Shown: positions 16,045-24,430 of the stretch, one piece after another
How the letters are laid out: every line of letters starts with the position of its first letter
How positions within the stretch are numbered: position 1 is the first letter of the stretch
Assembly: GCA_051016205.1 (NCBI GenBank)
Contig: CP136534.1
Coordinates: 6,418,096-6,482,095, forward strand
Length of the DNA stretch: 64,000 bases
Origin: Acuticoccus sp051016205
GTDB lineage: Bacteria > Pseudomonadota > Alphaproteobacteria > Rhizobiales > Amorphaceae
Reading direction: 5' to 3'
Translations under genes and position numbers: made by a program
Notes under the pieces: model-generated
Database searches by the model: none
The model's input: the letters and a program-made list of their open reading frames with translations, nothing else
Told to the model about the DNA's origin: nothing

Positions 16045-17415
16045 TCAAAATATCGGCCGCGTGGTCGCGGGCGCCTTGAGGTTTGGCTCAGAGCCGAGGA
16101 GGCGGCGCCAGGCGGCCTCCGCCGCGGCTTGCGCGTCCCTCACGACGGTCGCTTCGTCGAGCGTCAGCACCTTGCGGTCGCGCATGACGAACTCGCCGCC
16201 GACAATCACGGCGCACACCGCCTCCGGCGTCCCGTAGTGGACGATGTTGGCGACAAGGTTGATGGCAGGACACAGCGTCGGGTTCGCAAGGTCAAGAACG
16301 GTAAAGTCGGCGTGTTTGCCGGTCTCGATCGTGCCGAGCCGATCAAGCTCGCCAAGCGCGATCGCGCCATTGCGGGTGGCCCCATCAAGAAGGTCCTGAG
16401 GGTTCGGTCGCACGCCGCCGCCGAAAGCGCCGCGGTGGACGATGCTGCCGATCTTCATGGCCTGGAACATATCCTCGGTCATGTTGTCGGTGCCCAAAGC
16501 AACGTTGACGCCGTGATCGATGATGAGATCGGCGCGCACCTTGTGGGGTCCCCTCCGGGAGGAGTTGGCGGGGCAGTGTGCGAAGTGGACGCCGCGATCG
16601 GCCAGAAGGGCGATGTCGCTTTCGGTGCAGAACGTCCAGTGGGCGGCAACGACGTCGTCACCCAGCCAGTCGTTCCTATCAAGGTATTCTGCCGAGGTCG
16701 CGTTGTGGGCGGCGCGAACCTGCGCCACCTCGCCAGGACTTTGGGACAGGTGCACGGTTCGCCGAAGATCATGCTTTCGTGCAAGCGCATTGAGCTCGGC
16801 CAGCATCCAGGGCGAGCAGTTGTCGGGTGCATGGGCGGAGATCTGCACCTTGACCCGTCCGCCCGCTGCGCCGTGATAGCGCGCGATAAGGTCTTCTGTG
16901 CGGTCGAGAAAGGGTTGGCCCCATTCGCGGTCGTAGGTGTAGCGACCGTGGCGGATCTCAAGTGTGCGCGCGTCCGCGGCATTTTCCGCGAGGTAAAGCC
17001 TCAGCCCGGTGGCGACCATCGCGTCGGCGTAACTCGTCACGTGGCGGAACGGGTCGACCATCGTGGCGCAACCTGACTTGATGCCCTCAAGGCACCCAAG
17101 GGTTGCCATCGCGGCCCGCTCGTCTGCCGTCATGGCGAAGCTGATCGGGGACATGAACCCGTAGACCGCGTCGCCGGCCATATCCTCCACGGTGCCGCGC
17201 AGAACGGTGAGGACGGTGTGCGTGTGCGAGTTGATGAAGCCCGGCAGCAGCGCCTTGCCGGAGAGGTCGACGCGTTCAAGGTCCGGATAGCGCTCGCGCA
17301 GTGTGCTGGTGTCGCCGATCGCATCGATCCGCCCGTCGACCACGGCAACAGTTGAGCCCTCCAGGACAGAGCGTTGCTCATCCAAGGTCAGGACCAGGGC
17401 GTTCTCAAGGAGCAT
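16045..17415 (-). CDS. Amidohydrolase-superfamily deaminase, MtaD/TrzN-like
   Basis: A 456-residue amidohydrolase with all expected ligands: His64 and His66 (HTHT), His222 (VHLSQS), His259 (AHWTFCTE) and Asp310 (GTDNMTEDM). The arrangement and the AHCPANSSRRG segment resemble the adenosine-like and triazine deaminase subgroup (MtaD, TrzN, guanine deaminase relatives) more than the three paralogues around it. It is transcribed alone on the minus strand and starts divergently from the triple-RidA gene, with 122 bases between starts. The substrate is not predictable from sequence alone. Confidence 0.83.
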   Translation of the reverse strand: MLLENALVLTLDEQRSVLEGSTVAVVDGRIDAIGDTSTLRERYPDLERVDLSGKALLPGFINSHTHTVLTVLRGTVEDMAGDAVYGFMSPISFAMTADERAAMATLGCLEGIKSGCATMVDPFRHVTSYADAMVATGLRLYLAENAADARTLEIRHGRYTYDREWGQPFLDRTEDLIARYHGAAGGRVKVQISAHAPDNCSPWMLAELNALARKHDLRRTVHLSQSPGEVAQVRAAHNATSAEYLDRNDWLGDDVVAAHWTFCTESDIALLADRGVHFAHCPANSSRRGPHKVRADLIIDHGVNVALGTDNMTEDMFQAMKIGSIVHRGAFGGGVRPNPQDLLDGATRNGAIALGELDRLGTIETGKHADFTVLDLANPTLCPAINLVANIVHYGTPEAVCAVIVGGEFVMRDRKVLTLDEATVVRDAQAAAEAAWRRLLGSEPNLKAPATTRPIF

Positions 17416-17473
17416 TAGCCACTCCGAGCGCTAGCGCGCGATCGCGTCGGAGGTCCATACGCGATCGTCGCTT

Positions 17474-17488
17474 GGAAAATCGATTTCC
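17474..17488. promoter_or_regulatory. Operator-like near-palindrome between divergent genes
   Basis: GGAAAATCGATTTCC is a near-perfect inverted repeat centred on ATCGAT. It lies between the divergent starts at 17415 (minus) and 17538 (plus), a natural place for a shared regulator. No binding protein can be assigned. Confidence 0.3.
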
Positions 17489-17537
17489 TATGTTTAACTG
17501 GCGCTGTCCGTCATGCAAGCTGCCAAGTGAGGAATCC

Positions 17538-18779
17538 ATGGCCCACCGACGCATTCGCAAGTTCAACACGCGTGACGTCTACCCGGGCGGCGAGCTCGAC
17601 AACGACATGTGCTGGGGCGTGCGTGCAGGCCAGCGCATCTTCCTGCGCGGCGTCACCGGATTTGACTTCGACCAGACGCTCGTGGGGCACGGCGATCCGG
17701 CCACACAGGCCGATGTCGCCATGAAGAACGCGGCCGTCCTCTTGGAGGAATTGGGTTCCAAGCTTGGCGATGTCTGCAAAGTGACGACCTATCTCACCGA
17801 CAGGGCGTACCGGCCCGAGGTGTACGCCACAGTTGAAAAACACCTTGCCGGGATCCCGCGGGCAGGCACTGGGCTTGTGGTCAACGCACTGGCTTTGCCT
17901 CACATGGATGTCGAGATCGATATCGAGGCGGTCGTGCCGGCGGATCCTGCAAAGGACCACGAGCGGATCAGACCCTTGTCGACGCGCAACTGGTACGGCC
18001 AAGGCTTTGACTGGACGACCTGCATGGTCGTGAAGACCCAAGACGAGATCTACTTGCGAGGCCAGACGGGCAGCAAGCTCGACGGGAGCGGCATGGCCTC
18101 CACCGGCTACGCGGCCGAGGATGCGGCAGCGCAGATGGAGCTTGCCTTACAAAATGCGCGCTTTCTGCTCGAAGAGGCCGGCAGCGGGTTTGAGGATGTG
18201 TGCAAGTTGCGCGTCTATATTGCCGACCGTGCCTATCGTGAGGCGGTCTATCCGGTGCTCGGCCGACACTTCGGCGATGTTCACCCGGCCTCCACAGGGC
18301 TCATCGTGCGCGCATTCGCACGGCCGGAGATCCTCGTGGAGGTGGACATGGCTGTGGTGCTGTCGAAGGGGACTCCGCACCAACGGTTTAGAAAGTTCCA
18401 GACGCGGGACTGGTACCCTGACAACCAGAAGCTGGATGCGCGCTTTTGCATGGCCGTGCGCGCAGGCGACAGGATCTTTCTGCGCGGCCAGACGGGCCAT
18501 ACACTCGACGGAACCTTCGTCGGCAACGGCGATCCAGCGGCGCAAGCCAACCAGGCGATGGAAAACGTGCGCACCCTCCTTGAGGAGGCCGGGGGGTCGA
18601 TGTCGGACATCTGCAAGGTGACCACGTACCTCACCGATCGGGCATTTCGCACCCCCGTCTACCGTGCAGTCGGTGAGCATTTGCGCGGTGTCTTCCCCGT
18701 CGGCACAGGTCTCGTCGTCGATGGGCTCGCCGCGCCAGAGATGCTTGTGGAGATCGACGTCGAGGCGGTGGTGGCATGA
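17538..18779 (+). CDS. Three tandem RidA/YjgF domains in one protein
   Basis: A 413-residue protein made of three successive RidA-family domains: about 2-140, 143-278 and 283-413. Each opens with a (K/P)x(Q/N/S)TR(D/N)W/VY-like segment and ends with a VEID/VEVD strand (DVEIDIEAVV, LVEVDMAVV, LVEIDVEAVV). Archetypal RidA hydrolyses reactive enamines and imines with an Arg in the PARS motif. Here the equivalent sites read PRAGTG (107), PASTG (250) and PVGTG (387), so none has that Arg and canonical imine deaminase activity is doubtful. RidA forms trimers, and a covalent pseudo-trimer is the obvious interpretation. I start at the ATG at 17538, with GTGAGGA upstream, rather than the ATG 16 codons earlier. 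It overlaps the M20 gene by ATGA. Confidence 0.88.
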   Translation: MAHRRIRKFNTRDVYPGGELDNDMCWGVRAGQRIFLRGVTGFDFDQTLVGHGDPATQADVAMKNAAVLLEELGSKLGDVCKVTTYLTDRAYRPEVYATVEKHLAGIPRAGTGLVVNALALPHMDVEIDIEAVVPADPAKDHERIRPLSTRNWYGQGFDWTTCMVVKTQDEIYLRGQTGSKLDGSGMASTGYAAEDAAAQMELALQNARFLLEEAGSGFEDVCKLRVYIADRAYREAVYPVLGRHFGDVHPASTGLIVRAFARPEILVEVDMAVVLSKGTPHQRFRKFQTRDWYPDNQKLDARFCMAVRAGDRIFLRGQTGHTLDGTFVGNGDPAAQANQAMENVRTLLEEAGGSMSDICKVTTYLTDRAFRTPVYRAVGEHLRGVFPVGTGLVVDGLAAPEMLVEIDVEAVVA

Positions 18780-20059
18780 GCGCACGCACCCGGGCTCAAG
18801 AGGCCGACCGGGCAAAGCTCCTCGCCTGGATCGACAACGACCGGGAGGCGAACGTTGCCTTCCTCAGCCGCTTCGTGCGTGCGGCCTCGCCCAACCCGCC
18901 CGGCGACACGCGCGATGCGGCCGCCGTCCTCATATCAGCCCTTGATGGCGCGGCGCTCGACGTGGAAACAATCGCGCCGCAAGAGGCTATGCCCAACATC
19001 CTCGCCACGTTCGAAGGCCGCAGCGAAGGGCGGCATCTGGTGCTGAACGGCCATATCGATGTCTTTCCGGCTAAGGAGGCGAGTGAAGGAGAGCGCGATC
19101 CCTTCAGCGGTGCTGTGGAAGACGGGTGCATCTATGGCCGAGGCGTTGCGGACATGAAGTGCGGCACCGCCTCCCTCCTCCTCGCCTTTCGCTATCTTCA
19201 TCGCCTGAAGGACAGCCTTTGCGGCCGCCTCACCTACACCGCAGTGTCCGACGAGGAGACGGGTGGGCGCTGGGGCACACGTTATCTCATGGAGAACCAC
19301 AAGGACGCCGTGCTCGGTGACTGCATGCTGAGCGGCGAGCCGAGCGGGGTGCATACGCTGCGCTTTGGCGAGAAGGGAACGCTGCGCCTCTCCTTCACCG
19401 CGCGTACCAACGGCGCGCACGGTGCCTACCCGCACCTCAGTCAGAGCGCCAATAAGATCATGATCCGGCTCGGTGCGGAGCTCCAGCGTCTTGAAGCACT
19501 GGCGCCGAGTGTGCCGCAGGACATCCAAAGCGCACTCGCTGCACCCGGCGTTGCCGAAGCCATCGATGCAAGCCTGGGCGCTGGCGCCGCGGAGGTGGTG
19601 CAGCGGGTGACGGTCAATATCGGCGTTCTGCGCGGCGGCCTCAAGGTGAACGTTCTGCCGGACGAGTGCCACATGGAGGTGGACATTCGCCTTCCCATCG
19701 GGATCGACAAGGCGCGCGTGCAAGGCGAGATCGACGGGATCCTTGCCGATTACCCGGAGGTCACGGCGAGCGAACACGTATGGCACACGTATCCTTCCAG
19801 CGTCTGCGCGCCGTCGTCGGACATGGTGACGATCCTACAGGACAACGTCGAGGCGCTGATGGGTCTGCGTCCCGCGCCCATGATCTCGCTGGGTGGTTCG
19901 GACGCCCGCTATTGGCGCTGGGCGGGGGTGAATGCGTATCTTTACGGCCCATCGCCGGTGTCCATGGGCCAGCGCGACGAGCATGTGACGCTCGACGAGT
20001 TCCACCACGTGTTGCGCGCTCACGCCCTGTCAGCCTACGACTATCTGAGCGCGGGATGA
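18776..20059 (+). CDS. M20-family metallohydrolase (ArgE/DapE type), first copy
   Basis: A 427-residue cytoplasmic hydrolase of peptidase family M20, which removes acyl or carbamoyl groups from amino-acid nitrogen or cleaves small peptides. Metal and catalytic residues are visible: His93 and Asp95 (GHIDVFP), Asp126 (GRGVADMK), Glu160 and Glu161 (DEETGG) and a C-terminal His in DEHVTLDEF. The dimerisation domain begins near residue 190. It is closely related to the second M20 gene at 22425. It is translationally coupled to the triple-RidA gene, so the two probably act on the same pathway. It converges on the imidazolonepropionase gene. Confidence 0.88.
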   Translation: MSARTRAQEADRAKLLAWIDNDREANVAFLSRFVRAASPNPPGDTRDAAAVLISALDGAALDVETIAPQEAMPNILATFEGRSEGRHLVLNGHIDVFPAKEASEGERDPFSGAVEDGCIYGRGVADMKCGTASLLLAFRYLHRLKDSLCGRLTYTAVSDEETGGRWGTRYLMENHKDAVLGDCMLSGEPSGVHTLRFGEKGTLRLSFTARTNGAHGAYPHLSQSANKIMIRLGAELQRLEALAPSVPQDIQSALAAPGVAEAIDASLGAGAAEVVQRVTVNIGVLRGGLKVNVLPDECHMEVDIRLPIGIDKARVQGEIDGILADYPEVTASEHVWHTYPSSVCAPSSDMVTILQDNVEALMGLRPAPMISLGGSDARYWRWAGVNAYLYGPSPVSMGQRDEHVTLDEFHHVLRAHALSAYDYLSAG

Positions 20060-20080
20060 CGGCAATGGGATGGATGCGCG

Positions 20081-21328
20081 CTACAGCGTCGTTCGCTCCA
20101 AGGCGACGTTGCCGTCTTTGATCACACGGGTGCAGCGGCTGCCGGCGCCGAGCCAATAGGCGAGTTCCGCAGGCCGCTCCACGCGCCACTCGCTAAGGTC
20201 GGCCACCTTACCCACCTCAAGCGTTCCGTGGGTTTTGCCGAGCCCCAAAGCCTTGGCACCATTGCGGGTAAAGCCGGCGACCGCCTCCTCCGCGGTCATG
20301 TGGAAGAGCTGGCAGGCCATGTTCATCATCAGCGTGGGGGAGAGTGTCGGCGAGCTCCCCGGGTTGGCGTTGGTGGCAACCGCCATCGGGACACCGCACT
20401 CGCGAAACCAGTGGACGGGCGGCTTGTTCGTGTCACGCAGCATGTAGTTGGCGCCCGGCAGCATGGTCGCGATGGTGCCGGCACTGGCCATGGCCTCAAC
20501 GCCGGCACGAGAGACGCACTCAAGGTGGTCCGCGGAAAGGCCGCCGAACCCTGCGACGGTGCGGGCTCCATCGGAGTCAGCATATTGATCGGCATGGGCC
20601 TTGATCGGTTTTCCGAGGGCGAGCGCCTTCTGCCAAACGCGGCTCATCTGCCGCGTTTCGAAGGCCACCCGCTCAAGGCCGCCATCCACAATGTCCACGA
20701 GCCCCTCGGCAACCGCCTCGGGCAAAACCTCTTCGCATACGAAGCGCACGTAGGCATCTGCGTCGCCAGCGGCGTCCGGCGGCATTCCATGCATCCCTAG
20801 GAAGCTTGTGACGACGCTGGTCGGACGGCGCGTGCCCACCTCGCGTGCCGCGCGGAGCTGCTTCAGCTCGGTTTCCAGGTCGAGCCCATAGCCCGACTTG
20901 ATTTCAACGGTGGTGACCCCTTCGCCGATCAGCTTGTCAAGGCGTTCCAGGGTGCTGATCACGAGGTCGTCGAAGGTGGCAGCGCGTGTGGCGAAAACAG
21001 TGGCAGGGATGCCGCATCCTGCAGCATAAAGGGCTGCACGATCGGCCCCTTCAAGACGCATCTCGAAGTCGCGGCTGCGCGTTCCTGCAAAGACCAGATG
21101 CGTGTGTGAATCGATGAGGCCCGGCAAGAGCCAGCGCCCATCGAGCCGATAGACCTTGCGTGCCAGCGTCTCTGGTGCGCGGCCCTCGAGCTCTGACCGC
21201 ACGCCAACCCAGGCGATCCGGCCGTCCTTCACGGCAAGCGCGCCATCGTGCACCGCACCGTAGGGGGCACCGCCCTCCACCATCGTCGCGAGGGGCCCAT
21301 CAAGCCACAAGGCGTCCCACTGCATCAT
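20081..21328 (-). CDS. hutI: Imidazolonepropionase-like amidohydrolase
   Basis: A 415-residue enzyme of the HutI family, which opens 4-imidazolone-5-propanoate to N-formimino-L-glutamate in histidine breakdown. Visible motifs are SHTHLVFAGTRSRDFEMR (His75, His77), the EIKSGYGLD loop (about residues 142-150), KAHADQ (His245), SADHLE (His268) and NANPGSSPT (Asn320). At the last site B. subtilis HutI has Asp as a metal ligand, so the Asn may matter. I start at the ATG pair 21328/21325, behind AAGGGG. The rest of the Hut pathway (HutH, HutU) is not in the window. It may therefore serve a related imidazolone rather than histidine. It is divergent from the N-formylglutamate amidohydrolase gene. Confidence 0.88.
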   Translation of the reverse strand: MMQWDALWLDGPLATMVEGGAPYGAVHDGALAVKDGRIAWVGVRSELEGRAPETLARKVYRLDGRWLLPGLIDSHTHLVFAGTRSRDFEMRLEGADRAALYAAGCGIPATVFATRAATFDDLVISTLERLDKLIGEGVTTVEIKSGYGLDLETELKQLRAAREVGTRRPTSVVTSFLGMHGMPPDAAGDADAYVRFVCEEVLPEAVAEGLVDIVDGGLERVAFETRQMSRVWQKALALGKPIKAHADQYADSDGARTVAGFGGLSADHLECVSRAGVEAMASAGTIATMLPGANYMLRDTNKPPVHWFRECGVPMAVATNANPGSSPTLSPTLMMNMACQLFHMTAEEAVAGFTRNGAKALGLGKTHGTLEVGKVADLSEWRVERPAELAYWLGAGSRCTRVIKDGNVALERTTL

Positions 21329-21427
21329 GCGCCCCTTGTCCTGTTCCACGCCGCCGAGGTTTGCGCGCCGCATGGGCGCCTCCGCGGGTCGCCGCCCATT
21401 GCACAAAAGTTCCGCGCCACTGCGGCA

Positions 21428-21466
21428 TTGACACAATACATATCGATCGGCAATTCTAGTATATCG
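21428..21466 (+). promoter_or_regulatory. Candidate promoter/operator of the HutG-like operon
   Basis: A TTGACA at 21428-21433 resembles a -35 box, but the downstream -10 is weak (TAGTAT at 21457 is too far for good spacing). ATATCG occurs twice, at 21440-21445 and 21461-21466. These are 21 bases apart, about two helical turns, which fits a repeated regulator half-site. The region serves two divergent genes, and the LacI-type regulator encoded at the operon's end is a candidate binder. Confidence 0.35.
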
Positions 21467-21525
21467 TTTTCCCTTTAAGGTTTTGGGGAGGACGACACGT
21501 CTCTGGGCGATCCATTGGAGTTGCC

Positions 21526-22428
21526 GTGACGCAAGAATTTGTCGTGTCAAAACACCATCCTGGGGTGCTGTGGCGCATGGATCCGCCAGGCGCATGCGCC
21601 CCCATCGTGTTCGACATTCCGCGCAGTGGGGCCGACTACCCGCGCCATTTCCGACCGTCGGCGCGGTTCGATGCGGTCCACCGGTCCATCTCAATGTATC
21701 TGGAGGAGCTTTACGCGGACGCGCCTGCGGCAGGGGCGCAGCTTCTGTATGCCACGTTCCCCAACGCTTTCATCGACGCAAACCGGCATGAGCTCGATAT
21801 TGACGCCGACCTCATCGACGGCGCGTGGCCGCAGGCGCTGGAGCCTACGCAAAAGAGTGCGCTCGGCATCGGCCTCATCCACTCCGTCTGCGGCACGGGC
21901 GATGTGCCTCTCTACGACGCAAAGCTTTCCGTGGCTGACGTCAAGAATAGGATCGAGGCCTACTACTGGCCCTACCACAATGAACTTGCGGGCCTCCTCA
22001 AACACCATCGCGACACCCACGGCCTTGCCTATCACATCAGCTGTCACAGCATGGCGTCCATCGGCGGACAGGCGACCGTGGATGCCGGCACGGCACGCTC
22101 GCAGGTCGACATTGGAGACCGCAACGGTGCCACCTGCGAGCCCGGCTTCGTCGAGGTGGTGCGCGAGACGATGCGCAACCTCGGCTACGAGGTGACGCAC
22201 AACAAGCACTACGCCGGCGCCGAGGCGATCCGGAAGCACGCCGATCCCGCAAACGGCATCCATAGCCTGCAGATCGAACTCAACCGCGCGCTCTACATGG
22301 ACGAGGAGACGTTCCAAAGGGGCGAGACCTTCGATAAACTGCGCGAGGACCTTGCCAGCCTGGCGCGCGCCATCGTGGCCTACGCCCGCGCCAGGGTAAG
22401 CGAGACCGGCGCGAGGACGGTGGCGTGA
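21526..22428 (+). CDS. N-formylglutamate amidohydrolase-family protein
   Basis: A 300-residue metal-dependent hydrolase of the N-formylglutamate amidohydrolase family (PF05013), whose HutG members release glutamate and formate from N-formylglutamate. FDIPRSGADYP (about residues 29-39) is the N-terminal nucleophile-binding region, where relatives have a PHSG-like motif, and YHISCHSMAS (about 168-177) holds a metal His. GIHSLQIELNRALYMDE (about 245-261) is the family's C-terminal hallmark. GTG at 21526 is the start, with TTGGAG six bases upstream. It opens a run of seven tightly coupled plus-strand genes ending at 29896. A role in removing N-formyl or N-formimino groups from glutamate-like products is likely. 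Confidence 0.87.
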   Translation: MTQEFVVSKHHPGVLWRMDPPGACAPIVFDIPRSGADYPRHFRPSARFDAVHRSISMYLEELYADAPAAGAQLLYATFPNAFIDANRHELDIDADLIDGAWPQALEPTQKSALGIGLIHSVCGTGDVPLYDAKLSVADVKNRIEAYYWPYHNELAGLLKHHRDTHGLAYHISCHSMASIGGQATVDAGTARSQVDIGDRNGATCEPGFVEVVRETMRNLGYEVTHNKHYAGAEAIRKHADPANGIHSLQIELNRALYMDEETFQRGETFDKLREDLASLARAIVAYARARVSETGARTVA

Positions 22429-23693
22429 GCGCGGTGCGCGATCAGCTCCTCGCCGATATCGAGGGCGATCGCGACGCCATCATCGCGCTCCTCAGCCGTT
22501 TCGTCGCCGCCCCATCCCCCAATCCGCCTGGCGACACGCGCGAGGCGACGGCGGTGCTGACGGACTACCTCAACGACCATGGTGCGCCCCATCGCGTGGT
22601 CGGCGCGCACGAGAGCCTGCCCAACATCCTCGGGGGCTTCGACGGCGCGGCGGCCGGATCGCATCTTGTCCTCAATGGCCACATCGACGTCTTTCCGGTC
22701 ACCCCAGGCGAGACGTGGCAGCACCCGCCTTGGAGCGGCGCCGTTGCGGACGGCGCGGTGTGGGGCCGAGGCGCAACCGACATGAAGACAGGAACCATCG
22801 CCTCAACGGTTACCTATGTGATGCTCCACCGCCTCAAAGAACATCTGAGAGGCCGGCTCACTTACACCGCTGTCTCTGACGAGGAGACGGGCGGGCGATG
22901 GGGCGCGGTCTATCTTCTGGAAGAATTTGCCGATGAGGTGCGTGGCGATGCGATGCTGAACGGCGAGCCCAGCGCGCCGAGCACCGTGCGCTTTTGCGAG
23001 AAGGGAACCCTTCGGATCACCATTATGATCCGCGCGCCCGGCGCCCACGGCGCCTACCCCAATAAGAGCGCCAATCCGAACCGCATCGCCGGAAGGCTCA
23101 TGCATCGCCTCGACGGTCTGATGGAGATGACGCCCGAGACCCCGGCCGCCCTCGCCGAGCTCATCATGAAGCCAGAGATCCGCGCCCAAATCGATGACGC
23201 CATGGGAGAGGGCACGGCAGACATCGTTGAGCGCGTGACGGTGAATTACGGTGTCGTGGACGGCGGGGTGAAGGTAAACATCATCCCGAGCCAAACGCGC
23301 ATGGAGGTGGACATCCGCCTCCCCATCGGCCTTGACCGCAGCACTGTCCTTGCTGAGATCGAGCGCGTCCTGACCGACTTTCCCGAGGCGACGCTCGAGG
23401 TGCAGGAGGCGGCGAGCAATCCGTCCACCTACAGCGAACCCTCACACCCTCTCGTGCAGCTCATCCAGCGCAATGCGGCGGCACTCGGACGGCCGGGCGT
23501 GCTGCCGATCCCAAGTCTTGGCGCATCGGACTGCAAGCACTTCCGCAGTCACGGTGTCCCGTCCTTCCTTTATGGCGTGCCGGCAACCAACATGGCCCGC
23601 GCGGACGAGCACGTGCGCATCGACGACGTGATGCATGTGGTGAAGACCCATGCGCTCACCGCGTTCGACTACCTGACGGACGGCGCGCCATGA
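22425..23693 (+). CDS. M20-family metallohydrolase (ArgE/DapE type), second copy
   Basis: A 422-residue M20 hydrolase and a clear paralogue of the gene at 18776. Ligands are His86 and Asp88 (GHIDVFP), Asp119 (GRGATDMK), and Glu153/Glu154 (DEETGG), with a C-terminal DEHVRIDD. It starts with GTG inside a GTGA overlap with the previous gene and ends in an ATGA overlap with the next. The N-terminal SPNPPGDTRE segment is shared with the first copy. Having two copies suggests two related amide substrates or successive steps. Acyl-amino-acid or carbamoyl-amino-acid hydrolysis is the family-level expectation. Confidence 0.88.
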   Translation: MSAVRDQLLADIEGDRDAIIALLSRFVAAPSPNPPGDTREATAVLTDYLNDHGAPHRVVGAHESLPNILGGFDGAAAGSHLVLNGHIDVFPVTPGETWQHPPWSGAVADGAVWGRGATDMKTGTIASTVTYVMLHRLKEHLRGRLTYTAVSDEETGGRWGAVYLLEEFADEVRGDAMLNGEPSAPSTVRFCEKGTLRITIMIRAPGAHGAYPNKSANPNRIAGRLMHRLDGLMEMTPETPAALAELIMKPEIRAQIDDAMGEGTADIVERVTVNYGVVDGGVKVNIIPSQTRMEVDIRLPIGLDRSTVLAEIERVLTDFPEATLEVQEAASNPSTYSEPSHPLVQLIQRNAAALGRPGVLPIPSLGASDCKHFRSHGVPSFLYGVPATNMARADEHVRIDDVMHVVKTHALTAFDYLTDGAP

Positions 23694-24430
23694 CTTACTC
23701 GATCGCCGGCATGTGCCGCAGAACGGGGCAGTTCGGCGCGGCGGTCACCACATCGTCCATCGCTGTGGGCTCGCGGGTGCCCTTCGCCCTGGCGGGCGTT
23801 GGGATCATGCTGACACAGCATCAGACCGACCCACGCCTTGGGCCGAAGGGGATCGCGCTCCTCAAGGAAGGCCGGCGCGCGGGCGACGTCATCACAGCGC
23901 TCACCACTTCGGGTGACCCACACATTGAGCGCAGACAACTTGCCGCGGTGGATCGCTTCGGGAACACAGCCGCGTTCCATGGCAGCGTGATCGCCTCCAT
24001 CCACGGCGCTGCCGAAGGTGACGGCGTCATCGCGGTCGGCAACATCTTGCGCAACGACGACGTGCTGCCGGCAATGGTCGAGGGCTTCAACCTGCGGCCG
24101 GACGAGCCCCTCGCGGAGCGCCTTATGGCGGGGCTTGAGGCGGGCAAGGCCGCAGGGGGCGAGTTCAAGCAGGAAAAGTCCGCCGTCCTTTTCGTCGTCG
24201 GCGAGGAAACCTTCCCGCTCGTCGACCTGCGCGTCGACCTCGACCCGAATGCCATTGGCGTCCTGCGTTTCCTCTGGGACACGTACCGTCCCATGGTCGA
24301 CATGTACCTTGCCAGAGCGATCGCCCCAGACAGCCCCGCGGCAAACTTCGATCCATCCATGAATCCGCCTGACGGATCCGCGCCACGCGGACCGTCACGT
24401 CACGATCCCCATAAGGAGGTGATCAGATGA
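23690..24430 (+). CDS. DUF1028-family protein
   Basis: A 246-residue protein of the DUF1028 family (PF06267), which has an Ntn-hydrolase-like fold and no well established reaction that I can name. The typical opening MTYSIAGMCRRTGQFGAAVTTSS, the GVGIMLTQHQTDPRLG segment and the C-terminal DLRVDLDPNAIGVLRFLWD (about residues 179-197) are clear. The family is often encoded next to peptide-type ABC transporters and M20 or RidA genes, exactly the setting here. It is coupled by ATGA overlaps on both sides. The last 30 residues are rich in Pro and charged residues, and carry the next gene's ribosome binding site. Confidence 0.86.
   Translation: MTYSIAGMCRRTGQFGAAVTTSSIAVGSRVPFALAGVGIMLTQHQTDPRLGPKGIALLKEGRRAGDVITALTTSGDPHIERRQLAAVDRFGNTAAFHGSVIASIHGAAEGDGVIAVGNILRNDDVLPAMVEGFNLRPDEPLAERLMAGLEAGKAAGGEFKQEKSAVLFVVGEETFPLVDLRVDLDPNAIGVLRFLWDTYRPMVDMYLARAIAPDSPAANFDPSMNPPDGSAPRGPSRHDPHKEVIR
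24414..24425 (+). promoter_or_regulatory. Full-length Shine-Dalgarno sequence of the binding-protein gene
   Basis: AAGGAGGTGATC is complementary to the whole 16S rRNA 3' end and ends one base before the ATG at 24427. It is embedded in the last codons of the DUF1028 gene. Its length and closeness suggest that translation of the binding protein is boosted relative to its operon partners. Confidence 0.7.

Noticed and set aside
14585..16048. 487-codon open frame opposite the amidohydrolase at 14573
   Set aside because: The length is a side effect of GC-rich codons on the real strand. The protein has no domain, and the opposite strand has full catalytic motifs.
17490..17537. Upstream ATG adding a Cys-containing 16-residue head (MFNWRCPSC...) to the triple-RidA protein
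   Set aside because: It could pass for a zinc knuckle, but it has only one Cys pair and no ribosome binding site. The ATG at 17538 has GTGAGGA and begins at the domain edge.
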